A program made the translations under genes and the position numbers. Below the pieces are notes generated by a model. The model was not told the DNA's origin. It searched no databases and saw only the letters and a program-made list of their open reading frames with translations. From Mytilus californianus (taxonomy: Eukaryota > Mollusca > Bivalvia > Mytilida > Mytilidae), in assembly GCF_021869535.1 (NCBI RefSeq), contig NW_026262739.1, positions 434,001-498,000 of the forward strand: a DNA stretch of 64,000 nucleotides, read 5' to 3'. This document shows, piece by piece, positions 33,475-44,849 of this stretch (position 1 is its first letter; every line of letters begins with the position of its first letter).

Positions 33475-33975
33475 AATATGTCTGGTTTGTATCCATATCC
33501 ATATGATACAAGTTGTTTTTTTTCAAGATATAGCCTAGGACATCATCAGTCAACCGCATATGTTAAGAAAATCCACATTGGTGTACGAGATGTAAATAAA
33601 TGACAAACAAAATGTGCAATTCCAACAGTATAACTCTGCTTCTAGTTGAACGAATGGAAATATAAAAAGGGGGGGGGGGATTGCATTCCGAATTTTGAAC
33701 TCGACACATCAATGAATTTTCAAGCTTAATTATCCTACACTTCCATTTTATCCACTGGGAGTTTATGACTAAATTAACCTACCTTTCAACAACTTTCTCT
33801 ATAAATCATTCATATAAATTATTATGTACCCCATACATATATTTTAGTATTGATCATTTTCTGACATCTTGGACTGAAGAGAAAAATATTCAGGTTTGCC
33901 ACATTTTTTTTCTCCATTAACTTATTCATACACGTCCGAAAAAAGTGTTTTCAGCTTTCATACCTTTTAATATGT

Positions 33976-34073
33976 TGGACTATGTACGAGGGTTCGATTC
34001 CCTCCCTGAGCTTAAAATATAAATTCATGCTGGTGCAAAGAGGGTAAATTGCTCAGTGACCCCGCATAGTCCA
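33976..34073 (+). other. second copy of the three-way-junction-like inverted repeat
   Basis: Identical over 98 bases to 26825-26922, including the GAGGG-TTCGATT-CCCTC hairpin. Confidence 0.55.
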
Positions 34074-34747
34074 TCATGCTTCCAGGATTCATTTTACATG
34101 TATTATTTTTCCAATTTCAAAACCAGTTTTTTATGTTGTATATCTCGGCTAGATTTGTTTCTCTGTAAACACTGTCATTCTTTTCCCTCTCTGAACTTGC
34201 AATATTGTGTATTAAAGTTTCATATTTAAAGTGTAATGTGAAATTTGAAAATTTCATTTTTTTTTTGGCAAACAAATAAATTTACTGCATTACTTCAATG
34301 GAACCAACTTGACAATGGATGCCACCTGAAAGTCAAAGACAAGAAAAAAAACTTTTTCCATCTTTAAAATTTATTTCATAATCATGATAGGTGCAATTTA
34401 TTTATTTCAACAACACAACAAAACAGACGCCTAGTGAGGTAGCTGAAAGAGATACAATAACAAGAAAAAACTGTTTAGGGATAACACCTACATAGAAGTT
34501 ATTCGGTTAAGCAGGGGCATTTTCAAAGACGTATAAACTGTAAGATATCACATACCAAACATCTAAGCCACATCTTAGGGAAACCAAAAAATTTATTAGA
34601 TTTATGTAAGACTCCTATTAGAGAAGTGTGCCATTTTAAGGTCAACAACTGGTTGTCCAGTGATGCGTGTGAGATCACGAGGTTCTTGGTACACCATAAA
34701 TCAATCTTATCTTAGACAGAAGCCTATGATGATTAAACCGCCACATT

Positions 34748-35961
34748 CCTTGTGATCTACGAATGGAGTTTTTAGTTAAGCTTATTAAGAAAAACATCAA
34801 GCACATGTTTCCAAAATAGACTGAGAAAATATAAGTGTAAGAACAAGTTCTGTACCAGCATTAAATGACATTGCAAACTTCAATAAATGTTCGGTGTGAT
34901 GGTATGATAAGTTTATCTAGGTAAAGATCTGTATATACATCCTGTTTAAATGTTCTATATGTACGTAGTTTCCATTTCTGTTTGAAGTCGGACATAAGTT
35001 TTACATGTATTGCATTGTTAACTTGCTGCTTATCAATGTCAGTGTCATTAAACAAGCTCGCTATCCCACATGATTCAAATTGACTATAAATTCTAAAGTT
35101 TGAGTTTTTGCACACTCGATGACGTCTGAAATTCTGCTCTGCCCAGTTGTTTATTTTCTTATTTAGTCTACTTTCATCCATATATCGTGACCGATTCCAG
35201 TAGTTTATGATTACCCGCCATTGTTTCACAAACATGTTTCGTAATACATAAGTTTTCACCTGTGTAACGGTCTAACGATTTTGGGAAAAGAAAGACAATC
35301 CAAATTAATAATTTTCACTTTCATACGTACAATGTATGTTGAAATGACGCCTGAAAGGTATAAATAACATGTAGTTGACGCTTCATACGTACAAATACCA
35401 TTGTTAAGTAACATTTAATGTATAAAGTAGATACTTATGTCGCTTGTGTTGTTTTCTCTATTAAAACCAGCAACTATTACTGCCTCCGGTTACATAGGCG
35501 TTTTTAATTGACAAATTATATATTTGATTGTTGATTGTACTGTAAACCACCAATTTATTTTCTATTACCTGTGTGACGTACAAAAAATAATTGACACTTA
35601 TTGTCCAGTGACTTGCATTCTTGCGGCAGGTAGAGACGCAATGGATAAATTTCCTAAGATTATTATATTTCTTGAGAGCGTCACAACACCACACAGGCCG
35701 CCTTGCCCTTGGTGCACTACGCTCCTGAATCTGCACTAATTCCATGATGGGATGGTGCTATGAATAAAGAAAACATACCATCGGACGTAGATTTCCCTCA
35801 AGATAATATGTATGAAGTTTTTGTCAGTATAAAGTGTGTGTCGTAATTTCGTCCTTCTGAAATTGACATTCATTAAGAAACAGTGGTTTGATTCCGCCAG
35901 TGTACTTTATCCGGAGGAAGAAAATCCTCAGTGATTTTTATCCACCAACAAAAAATCACTA
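34748..35961 (+). repeat. segmental duplication, block B, copy 2
   Basis: Duplicate of 29140-30352 with scattered single-base differences. Confidence 0.95.
34861..35259 (-). pseudogene. retroelement ORF C-terminal-like fragment, copy 2
   Basis: Same frame as 29249-29623 with eight extra codons at the 5' end (MKTYVLRN). Replacements relative to copy 1 are conservative and no stop has arisen. No RT core is present nearby, so it is unlikely to be functional. Confidence 0.4.
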
Positions 35962-36385
35962 CCCCCCAAGGGTGACTGGGGAATAGAAGTATGGTCACCA
36001 TTGGTCTTCCTCCGACCGGCAGTAAAACTCGTGCTAAAGTGGGGCGTCCGTTTGGCTGTGCGGGATTTACAAATTTGCAGCCACGTCCGGTCAGAATGGG
36101 GACATTAAATCCGATGCCTCGTGTAAAGAAAGTGCCACGTTCTTTACACGTTAAGAACCCTTGCAACAACTCTTTGAGGGGTCCGTAGGTGACCTGTTGC
36201 AAGGCTAAATTTCTGTCCCTATCCAATATACCCTCATTTCCCGTGGCAGTCTAAATTTCTCCGACCTTAATCCCTTAATCTATTACTGAACCTACCTATT
36301 GTATTTATTGTGAACTTGTTCTCGTCCTGAATATGCATGAAATATTTGCCACTGGACGTTAAGCAACCAACAATCAATCAATCAA
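35962..36385 (+). mobile_element. SINE-like element, copy 9
   Basis: Full-length, common subfamily, with hairpin arms GTGTAAAGAA/TTCTTTACAC (36121-36149): two pairs changed relative to the consensus, and a perfect 10-bp stem. Confidence 0.93.
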
Positions 36386-36726
36386 TTATCATTTAATAAA
36401 TAAATCATTAAATATAACAGAGTCACAAGCAAATATAAGTCATGATTAATATCTAGGTTTTGTACGACACACTCTTGGTCTTTTGCTCTGATTTGTTTTT
36501 TGTTGCTAGTCTTTGCGGAATTGGAATTTCAAAATTACTGTTCACCGCTCGAATGACTCTGGAACTGTTGGCTGTTTAGCAATCGTTGTCAAGTTTAAGA
36601 AAAAGTATGTCTTCTAGTATGTGTTCTGGTGTTTTAGACAACCAAGACTGTAATGACACTTTATGACTATTGGATTGACCAAATAGTTCATAGTATCCAC
36701 TATGGTTTTCACACAATCTGTTATTT

Positions 36727-39401
36727 CTAAGGAATCAACCACTTGTATTCCTTTTCCAATTCACGTAATGGATATGCACTGTCGGCTAACAAATACATAT
36801 CTTGAGCTATCTTATTACTATTTTCTCCGAGATTATACAAGGAAGAATTTCTAAGAACCCGCGCATCATGTGTTGATTCGTTCATATAACAAAAATGTAT
36901 ATATAGTATACGTTTTGCTCATTATAGAAGGCTTCATAGTAAATGTGGAACGGACAACATCAATCAAAGTTTAAGATATATTTCAATACAATAATGTATA
37001 AATATGTGTCAGGTTTTGTCCATTTGCATTATGTCCATTTCCTTTTTATGTACATATTTGTGTTTACTAACTTGTAACTGTACTGAAGGAAACCCTTTTC
37101 TGTTAATGTAGTCTACATCACCACGTATCGCACCAGAAATCCTGATGTGAGTGCCGTCAAGAGCACCTATAACACCTGGTAATTATGATTGTAGCTGGAA
37201 CTGGACAGCTATGTCTTGCTGTTCTTGGTGATCTGGCCATGATATCAGCTGAAATAAAGATCTGCTGTTGTATTAGCCATTAGCTTTGGTTGACTTTCCG
37301 CTTTGATCATATCATATTGTGACTTTTTAAGCGTCAAAAGGCTTTTAAAGGCTACATCTGACCAACTGTGTCTATTAGACGTAAATGCATTTGACTATTT
37401 TTACTAATAATACATGTAAAACATCATTTATTTAGTACACCAAGTAAACTGTTCCAACTATTGTTTCTTGATATCCCTTTTTGTCCTGCTGCGATTCTCC
37501 ATCCATTCCGTCGGCGGCGGCGTCCGCAATAACATTCACTCCGCTGTGGTTAAAGATTTTTAAAATTTAAATATCTTTAAGAAACTATACTGGATTTTTA
37601 CAGTTGGACAGGAGCTAGTTTATGATCAAAAGATAGTATACAGAAGAAAATTTTACACCCCCTCCCCGTTTTTCATATTTTACTTGTAATGAACTTACTT
37701 TTCTCCAGGTAAACATGTTATAAAGTCTGCAACTAAAGTTTCTGAAACATTTATTACTTTCTTAAACAGGCCTGAATTTTACCAGACTTGAACAGAAGTA
37801 TCATTTTTATGATCCATTGATAACACGAAGAGAAGAATTTTTGAAAATAATTATAATAAAACTTCTGTATTTTACTGAGGTTTTTTCTTAAGTTAAAATT
37901 TGCATACAGTCAATAAGCTGAAATTATCAGAAACATATGCAATTTATGTGTATTCAAATATTTACACTGAAAACAAAGAGAACAGTGAAAGTAGACGAAA
38001 ACACTGGGTTGCGCGGAACCCTTACGATGCTTTTAAGATATGACCAATGTTAAAATTACGAACGTGAAAGGGCTTTACAGCCAGTGAAGGTCGTTAAAAA
38101 ACCCCGTAGTAGTATTAAAGTTGGTGCATTTTATTTTAATGTCAAAAATATTTTTAAAGCAAAGTGGATTCGATTTATTCGTCATGTTTCAAATTAAAAA
38201 AAAAAAAAATCTGTGAATAAACTGCAGCATTTTTTGTATGTTTAACATGGTTGCATTCAAAGTCCGTCCTATTCCTTTTCCATTTAATAACGTAAAAAAT
38301 TAAAGCACGACAACTGGACTCGAGCAATGAGGGGGCTTCGGTGAAAAAATGTTTTCATATTCATATGCGGGAAAAAGTTTTTGACGGTGGAAATAAACCC
38401 CAGAAAAAGACGATAGTAAGACATTTCGAAAAAAACCCCCAAGGGTGACTGGGGAATAGAAGTATGGTCACCATTGGTCTTCCTCCGACCGGCAGTAAAA
38501 CCCTTGCTAAAGTGGGGCGTCCGTTTGGCTGTGCGGGATGTACAAATTTGCAGCCACGTCCGGTCAGAATGGGGACGTTAAATCCGATGCCTCGTGTAAA
38601 GAGAGTGCCACGCTCTTTGCACGTTAAGACCCCTTGCAACAACTCTTTGAGGGGTCCGTAGGTGACCTGTTGCAAGGCTAAATTTCTGTCCCTATCCAAT
38701 ATACCCTCATTTCCCGTGGCAGTCTAAATTCCTCCGACCGTAATCCCGAAAGCCCCTATTACAGAACCTACCTATTGTATTCATTGTTAATTTGTTCTCG
38801 TCCTGAATATGCATGAAATATTTGCCACTGGACGTTAAGCAACCAACAATCAATCAATCAATCATTTCGAAAAACTATTTCTGACAAAAAAAATGTCCTC
38901 ACACCCGGCTTTCCAAAAAAAAGCTTTATGCAGTTGTGTGAAAAAAATACTAACATGCCCCATAACATTATTTATTTTTGCTGATACCTTTCGCAAAATC
39001 AAATGAACACTTGATTTTGCTAAACCAAAGTAATGCCCAACTTCTCTCATTGACTCCTGGTTCGCAAAATAGCACAAGAAAACTGAAAGCTGCTTAGTTG
39101 GTGTTGTTTGCTCAACACCGCCACCATAAGTTCTTAACAGATCTGGGGTTATGCGTTCTAAAATTTCATTAAACACTTCGCGACCAATACGGTAATGGCC
39201 GGCGAAATCTTCCTCTTAAAATTGTGGGATAATGTTTTCAACATATCCATGTATTTTGGGCAATGTTCTCCGTTCTGTGCTGTAAAGTGACATTATTAGC
39301 ATTTGTAATGAATTTTTATTGTGCGATACAATATTATTTTCAGTATCATCAACAATGAAATCATTCATAAAAGTAAATAAAACAAGTGTATTGTCAGCCA
39401 T
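36727..39401 (-). pseudogene. PIF/Harbinger transposase pseudogene (HARBI1-like nuclease)
   Basis: Minus-strand pieces in order. Exon 1 begins MADNTLVLFTFMNDFIVDDT at 39399-39401, meets an in-frame TAA near 39214, then gives GREVFNEILERITPDLLRTY and NQESMREVGHYFGLAKSSVH, the N-terminal helical region of HARBI1 nucleases. Exon 2 (37072-37248) has an acceptor TTATTTCAG and a donor CAA|GTTAGT. It encodes ISWPDHQEQQDIAVQFQLQS, a TAA, then PGVIGALDGTHIRISG with the first catalytic Asp. Exon 3 (about 36890-36727) encodes STHDARVLRNSSLYNLG and YLLADSAYPLRELEKEYKWL with the second Asp. It breaks at IP-TAG; shifting one base continues it as FLRNNRLC. The terminal Glu region is degraded. Harbinger nucleases cut and paste DNA with a Myb-like partner, which is not seen here. 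An element copy sits inside. It is clearly dead, and the identification is firm. Confidence 0.85.
38434..38862 (+). mobile_element. SINE-like element, copy 10 (inside the Harbinger relic)
   Basis: Full-length, flanked by CATTTCGAAAAA at 38422-38433 and 38863-38874. It lies between exon 1 and exon 2 of the Harbinger pseudogene, in the opposite orientation. Confidence 0.95.
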
Positions 39402-39710
39402 GTTAGAGAGTTACTCGAGATCGAAAAATGCTTTCAAAACGGAAAGTTGCGCGCGCTTCATAATTTAGAATAGTATGATGTCATGGACCCGACCCGAGAG
39501 TTCCAAAAGAGTCCCATCCGAACTCGGCCTACGATGCAACATGTAAGGCAACAACGTCCCACAAGACAAAGGTTGTGATAATGATATTGTAAAATTAACC
39601 ATGACTATAAGTGTTCACTAATGCTCTCGTAGTATGAACAACAAAATTATTTAATTTGTAAAAAATATTTCCTTGTCCTATCCGTTTGCTCTTCTGTCAG
39701 TCTTAATTAC

Positions 39711-41625
39711 GATTTTTATACGACCGCAAAAATTTTTGCGGTCGTATATTGGTATGACGTTGGCGTCGTCGTCGTCCGGCGTCGTCCTGCGTCGTCCGAC
39801 GACACATTGGTTTTCGCACTCTAACTTAAGTTTAAGTGAATGGATCTCTATGAAATTTTACCATAAGGTTCAATACCACAAAAGGAGGGTTGGGATTGAT
39901 TTTGGGGGTTATGGTACCAACAGTTAAGGAATTAGGGGCCAAAAAGGGGTCAAAAATAAGCATTTGTTTTTGTAACTTCCAGACATAACTTGTGTGATAG
40001 TGTATGGATCTCTCTGACATTGTACCACAAGGTTCCATATCACAAAGGGAATGCTGGGATTGATTTTGGGGGTAATTGCCTCAAAATATTAGGAATTAGG
40101 GGCCAAAAAAGGGGCAAAAAACAAGCATTTTTCTAGTTTCATGACAATAACTTGTGTGTTAGTGTATGGATCTTTCTGAAATTGTACTACAAGGTTCCAT
40201 ATCACTAAGGGAAAGCTTGAATTGAGTTTGGGGGTAATTGCCCGAAACGTTTAGGAATAAGGGGCCAAAAATAAGCATTTTTCTAGTTTCCAGACAATAA
40301 CTTGTGTTCAAGTGTATGGATCTCTCTGAAATTGTACTGCAAGGTACCATACCACAAAGGGAAGGCTGGGATTGAGTTTGGGGGTGATGAATCATAAGGG
40401 GGTTCAAAAAATTTGGGGGGGGGATTTTTTTTTTCCTTTTTTTTTCTTTTAAAATTTTCCATTTTAAGTTGGTTATTTCGGATTTATATTTAAAAGCAAA
40501 TAATAATGATATGGTAGGAGATACACACCAAACAGGATGTGTAAATTATTATATAATAAGTATTGTGCAATAGCAAGAAATTTTCAATTGCACAATAGCA
40601 AGAAATCTTCAATTGCACAGTATTGCGCAATAGCAAGAAATCTTCAATTGCACAGTATTGCGCAACAGCAAGAAATATCCAATAGCACAATATTGCGCAA
40701 TAGCAAGAAATTGTCAATTGTGCAGTATTGCGCAATAGCAAGAAATATTCAATTGCACAGTATTGTGCAAAAGAAGATACTTCGTATAAATTGCTTATTT
40801 CTTGACCATTTTCAATGGGGTTTTATTCTTGAATTTTTGGGGTTCTTTAATATGCTGAATCTAACCGTGTATTAAGTTTTTGGATTTTGGGCCCCGTTTT
40901 TAAATTGGTCCACATTGAGGTCTAAAGGGTCCAAAATTAAACTTTGTTTGATTTCATCAAAAATTGAATTATTGGGGTTCTTTGATATGCCGAATCTAAC
41001 CGTGTATTTAGATTCTTAATTTTTGGTTCCGTTTTCATATTGGTCTACATTAAGGTCCAAAGGGTCCAAAATTAAACTAAGTTTGATTTTAACAAAAATT
41101 GAATTCTTAGGGTTCTTTGATATGCTGAATCTAAACATGTATTTAGATTTTTGATTATGGGCCCAGTTTTCAAGTTGGTCCAAATCGGGGTCCAAAATTA
41201 AACTAAGTTTGATTTCAACAAAAATTGAATATATGGGGTTCTTTGATATGCTGAATCTAACCATGTATTTAGATTTTTGATTTTTTGGCCCCGTTATCAA
41301 CTTTGTCCACATTGAGGTCAAAAGGGTCCAAAATTAAACTTTGTTTGATTTCATCAAAAATTGAATTCTTGGGGTTCTTTGATATGCTGAATCTAACCAT
41401 GTATTTATATTTTGGATATTGGACCATAATAGGTGAATGTCCAATTTAAAATTTTTAAGTTCTTAGACCACATTCATTCTGTGTCAGAAACCTATGCTGT
41501 GTCAAATATTTAATCACAATCCAAATTCAGAGCTGTATCAAGCTTGAATGTTGTGTCCATACTTGCCCCAACTGTTCAGGGTTCGACCTCTGCGGTCGTA
41601 TCAAGCTGCGCCCTGTGGAACATTT
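39711..41625 (+). repeat. composite bivalve repeat bounded by GCGGTCGTAT motifs
   Basis: It opens with the palindrome ACGACCGCAAAAATTTTTGC GGTCGT and a CGTCGTCGTC-rich leader, and ends at CTGCGGTCGTATCAAGCTGC near 41600. Inside are about four tandem units of ~160 bp (AGGAATTAGGGGCCAAAAA ... GTGTATGGATCTCTCTG ... CACAAAGGGA), a 35-bp minisatellite, and about five units of ~115 bp (AAAAATTGAATTCTTGGGGT TCTTTGATATGCTGAATCTA). I recognise this family from mussels; class unknown. Confidence 0.8.
40560..40770 (+). repeat. 35-bp minisatellite, about 6 units
   Basis: The unit is TATTGCGCAATAGCAAGAAA TCTTCAATTGCACAG; it contains the dyads TTGCGCAA and CAATTG. It sits between the two tandem domains of the surrounding repeat. 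Confidence 0.92.
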
Positions 41626-41829
41626 TATAAGTATTCAAATTAAGAACAGGAAAATACAGACACTTTAACAAAAAAGATCTGAAAACATGTCTTTTAAAAA
41701 CAATTTTACTAAGCATTAATATTAAAATTGATCTTTTAAAATATAATTGAAACACATGCGTAGAATGCAAAGCCAGTGATAAACAAAATCGACATTCTAA
41801 TTAAAACCTTTGATAAATATATCCTATTA

Positions 41830-43087
41830 GTTTTGAAATAAAAAAAAAAAACTAACATTCAATAACGGAATTGCTTTTGGTACATTCTTTAGTCTTCCAC
41901 ACAAGAGAATACTGCCACTGCAGACATGAACTGCAACACTTGTTGTAAAGCAGCACGAAAATTTTGCAAATAAATTGTCAAGATTAAAATGCCTGTATGT
42001 CAGTCTACAAGTTAATAAAATAATACTAACAACAACTGTATATTTCTTTTTGTCATTTATATTTGTATTATATTACTCAAAGTCCATCCAACTTTTGCAA
42101 TGAACAATTTCATTACTATCATCTTCTATTTCAATAGCGCGCCGTTCACCATGCTTTACTATATCTCTCGTCTCTGTCAGCAAGTATAATACCCTGTTCT
42201 GATATCCTATAATGAAAGTAAACGCATGTATGAATCAAATATTGTTCGACAATTTATTTTGAAAAACATTATGTTTCTCATTAAATATTTTTACCATATA
42301 TTGTATATTGGTCATATTTATGAAACTGAACATAAAGTTAATCAACTCATCCTACCAAATCAGACTAATCTTGATGCTTTCTTATATACTAGGTATAAAT
42401 ATCTCGGTCTTATTATTTTTTATTTTTATTAACATGCACCAGAAAACTTTTCATATGTGACCTATTATTTTCATCAGATCCAGTTACAATAGTATATATT
42501 TAATCAAATGTATAAATTTAGCATTTACAATATTATCTGATCTATACATATTGGTTAGTTCGTATATACTTACTTCCATTCTCCATGTTAATGTCAGTTT
42601 TTTGGGACGAAAGGTATTTGGTCCGAAATGTTGTTATTGTTGTTTTTATTAATATCCAAAAACAACGAACATGTGAACGAATGATTTTGATGTTTCAACT
42701 AAATAAATAACGATAAGCATATTAGGCAGAGAAACAAGGTAATTATTTAAATGTATGTTTAATGTGGAAATGTTCTTGACCATGAACTAAATGGGATTTT
42801 CTACATAAATGGTGTTTATAACGGCCCGTAAAATGCAAACCTGTTAACGTCCCATTCTCTCCTGATATTTCATTTTTATTAGTGTTTATTGTTATTTACT
42901 TTTAATATATCATTTTTAGACTACCTATGCAAGCTAGGTGTAATTTTACCTTTTTTACGTTCCGTTTTATGAAACTTTTGATTGTACTGAACCCCCGTTT
43001 AAAAGGTGGATTATCTCCTTTTACACGTACATTTTATTTTTATTTCACAACAAACACTATGTACAGTAAATATGTTAACAATTAGAG
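41830..43087. other. AT-rich stretch without a recognised gene
   Basis: A 68-codon frame at 42226-42432 has no motif and biased composition. No other structure noticed. Confidence 0.35.
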
Positions 43088-44061
43088 TAAGGGGACGACC
43101 ATTTGGTATTCTGAGGCGGGGGTCAGGAGGATTTGTTTTGGATCGGTTATTTATTTTTGTAAATTAAGAGGACAGGTTATCTATTTTCTGCACTATTGGA
43201 GCAAGATTTTTCATTTTCATTAAGGCAAGGGACTGACTATTTATTTTCAGAACTATAATTACAATATTCGAAAACATACAATTTTTAAATTATTTGTTTA
43301 TTTTTAAAATAGTAAAATCACAAAAATACTGAACACAGAGGAAAATCAAATCGGAAAGTCCCTGATCACATGGCAACCTCAAACGACAAAACACATCAAA
43401 AACGAATGGACAAGAACTGTCATATTCCTGACTTGGTACAGGCATTATATATATAGGTATTATAAACAATACATGTATAGTCAAGTCATTATGTACCATT
43501 TAATCAGAATTAATCATCATCCTCTGCAGAAATGAATATTCTATATTCCCAACTGCATATACCTGTATTGCATACATACAAAGTATTAAAGTTTGAGTGT
43601 ATCTAGCCATTTTTAAAAGTATTGGGGAAACATTTTTTTTAAGGGTTTTGGACCCGTTGAAGGCCCAAGAAGCTATAGAACAAATGATGGAAAATCATGA
43701 TTTCTGGGTGTTTCTCAGACCCTTTCTTAATCTGAAAGTTCTGTTTTAATAATTTTTTGACCATATTTTGGTCCCAAGCAAAGTGTATAGATTCAGTGTA
43801 TGACTTTAAGTTTCTAGGGACAACATCATAAGACCAATATGCATGATAAAGCAAAAATGTAATCAGGGGCTACGTCTGAGGGAGAAAATAACTTGCTTCT
43901 TGCAAGGTACTCGCCGTGAACACAATTTGATATGGAGATGAGCGTTTGGTTTTGAAATATCCTGTATGAGGCATTAGCCTCAATGTAGTTATGGCTATCG
44001 CATATCATACTTTCAATTACATCTGCTGAGTTATTTATTTTCAATACATCACAAGTCAGGT

Positions 44062-44062
<1 letters not shown>

Positions 44063-44096
<34 letters not shown>
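44063..44096 (+). repeat. poly-C tract (C34)
   Basis: An uninterrupted run of 34 C immediately upstream of element copy 11's CCCC start. A second run of about 20 C lies at 44804-44823 at the mirrored position of the TIR element. Confidence 0.95.
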
Positions 44097-44098
<2 letters not shown>

Positions 44099-44515
44099 GG
44101 GTGACTGGGGAATAGAAGTATGGTCACCATTGGTCTTCCTCCGACCGGCGGTAAACCCCTCGCTAAAGTGGGGCGTCCGTTTGGCTGTGCGGGATGTACA
44201 AATTTGCAGCCACGTCCGGTCAGAATGGGGACGTTAAATCCGATGCCTCGTGTAAAGAGAGTGCTGCGCTCTTTGCACGTTAAGAACCCTTCCAACAACT
44301 CTTTGAGGGGTCCGTAGGTGACCTGTTGCAAGGCTAAATTTCTGTCCCTATCCAATATACCCTCATATCCCCGTGGCAGTATAAATTTCTCCGACCCCAA
44401 TCCCAGACGCCTCTATTACAGAACCTACCTATTGTATTTATTGTTAATTTGTTCTCGTCCTGAATATCCATGAAATATTTGCCACTGGACGTTAAGCAAC
44501 CAACAATCAATCAAC
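44097..44515 (+). mobile_element. SINE-like element, copy 11
   Basis: Full-length; its 5' C-run has merged with the poly-C tract, so the exact start is undefined. The hairpin loop differs (AGTGCTGCG) and the stem is kept. Confidence 0.92.
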
Positions 44516-44588
44516 CAAACTACCACAGAACAAACCATTCATTTTTGTTATTATCAAGGCTGAGTAATTTATTTTCAAAATCCTCCTG

Positions 44589-44791
44589 ACCTGTTGCAAG
44601 GCTTAATTTCTGTCCCTATCCAATATACCCTCATTTCCCGTGGCAGTCTAAATTTCTCCGACCTTAATCCCTTAATCTATTACAGAACCTACCTATTGTA
44701 TTTATTGTGAACTTGTTCTCGTCCTGAATATGCATGAAATATTTGCCACTGGACGTTAAGCAACCAACAATCAACAATCAATCAATCAATC
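44589..44791 (+). mobile_element. SINE-like element, copy 12 (5'-truncated)
   Basis: Only the last 203 bp are present, from ACCTGTTGCAAGGCT to the AATC tail, flanked by AAAATCCTCCTG at 44577-44588 and 44792-44803. 5' truncation with an intact tail and a target duplication is the signature of LINE-type target-primed reverse transcription, and it fixes which end is 3'. Confidence 0.95.
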
Positions 44792-44849
44792 AAAATCCTC
44801 CTGCCCCCCCCCCCCCCCCCCCCAGAATATCAAATGGTCGTCCCCTAAT

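Larger units (their letters stand above)
31838..34747 (+). repeat. segmental duplication, block A, copy 2
   Basis: Duplicate of 25119-27582, with element copy 8 inserted at 33054-33474 and an 18-base insertion around 34570 (CATCTTAGGGAAACC). It joins block B directly at TTCCTT. Confidence 0.95.
43088..44847. mobile_element. TIR-bearing (MITE-like) element with nested insertions
   Basis: The left end TAAGGGGACGACCATTTGGT and right end CAAATGGTCGTCCCCTA are ~25-bp terminal inverted repeats. The inverted similarity continues about 130 bp inward (GGGGGTCAGGAGGATTT on the left against AAAATCCTCCTGCCCCC on the right). TA at both ends suggests a TA target. The interior carries a fragment of the GACTTGGTACAGG repeat (43315-43450), a C34 run, element copies 11 and 12, and no transposase. 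Confidence 0.75.

Noticed and set aside
43826-44098. Gly-rich ORF at the poly-C tract
   Set aside because: The glycine run is only the translation of C34 on the other strand.
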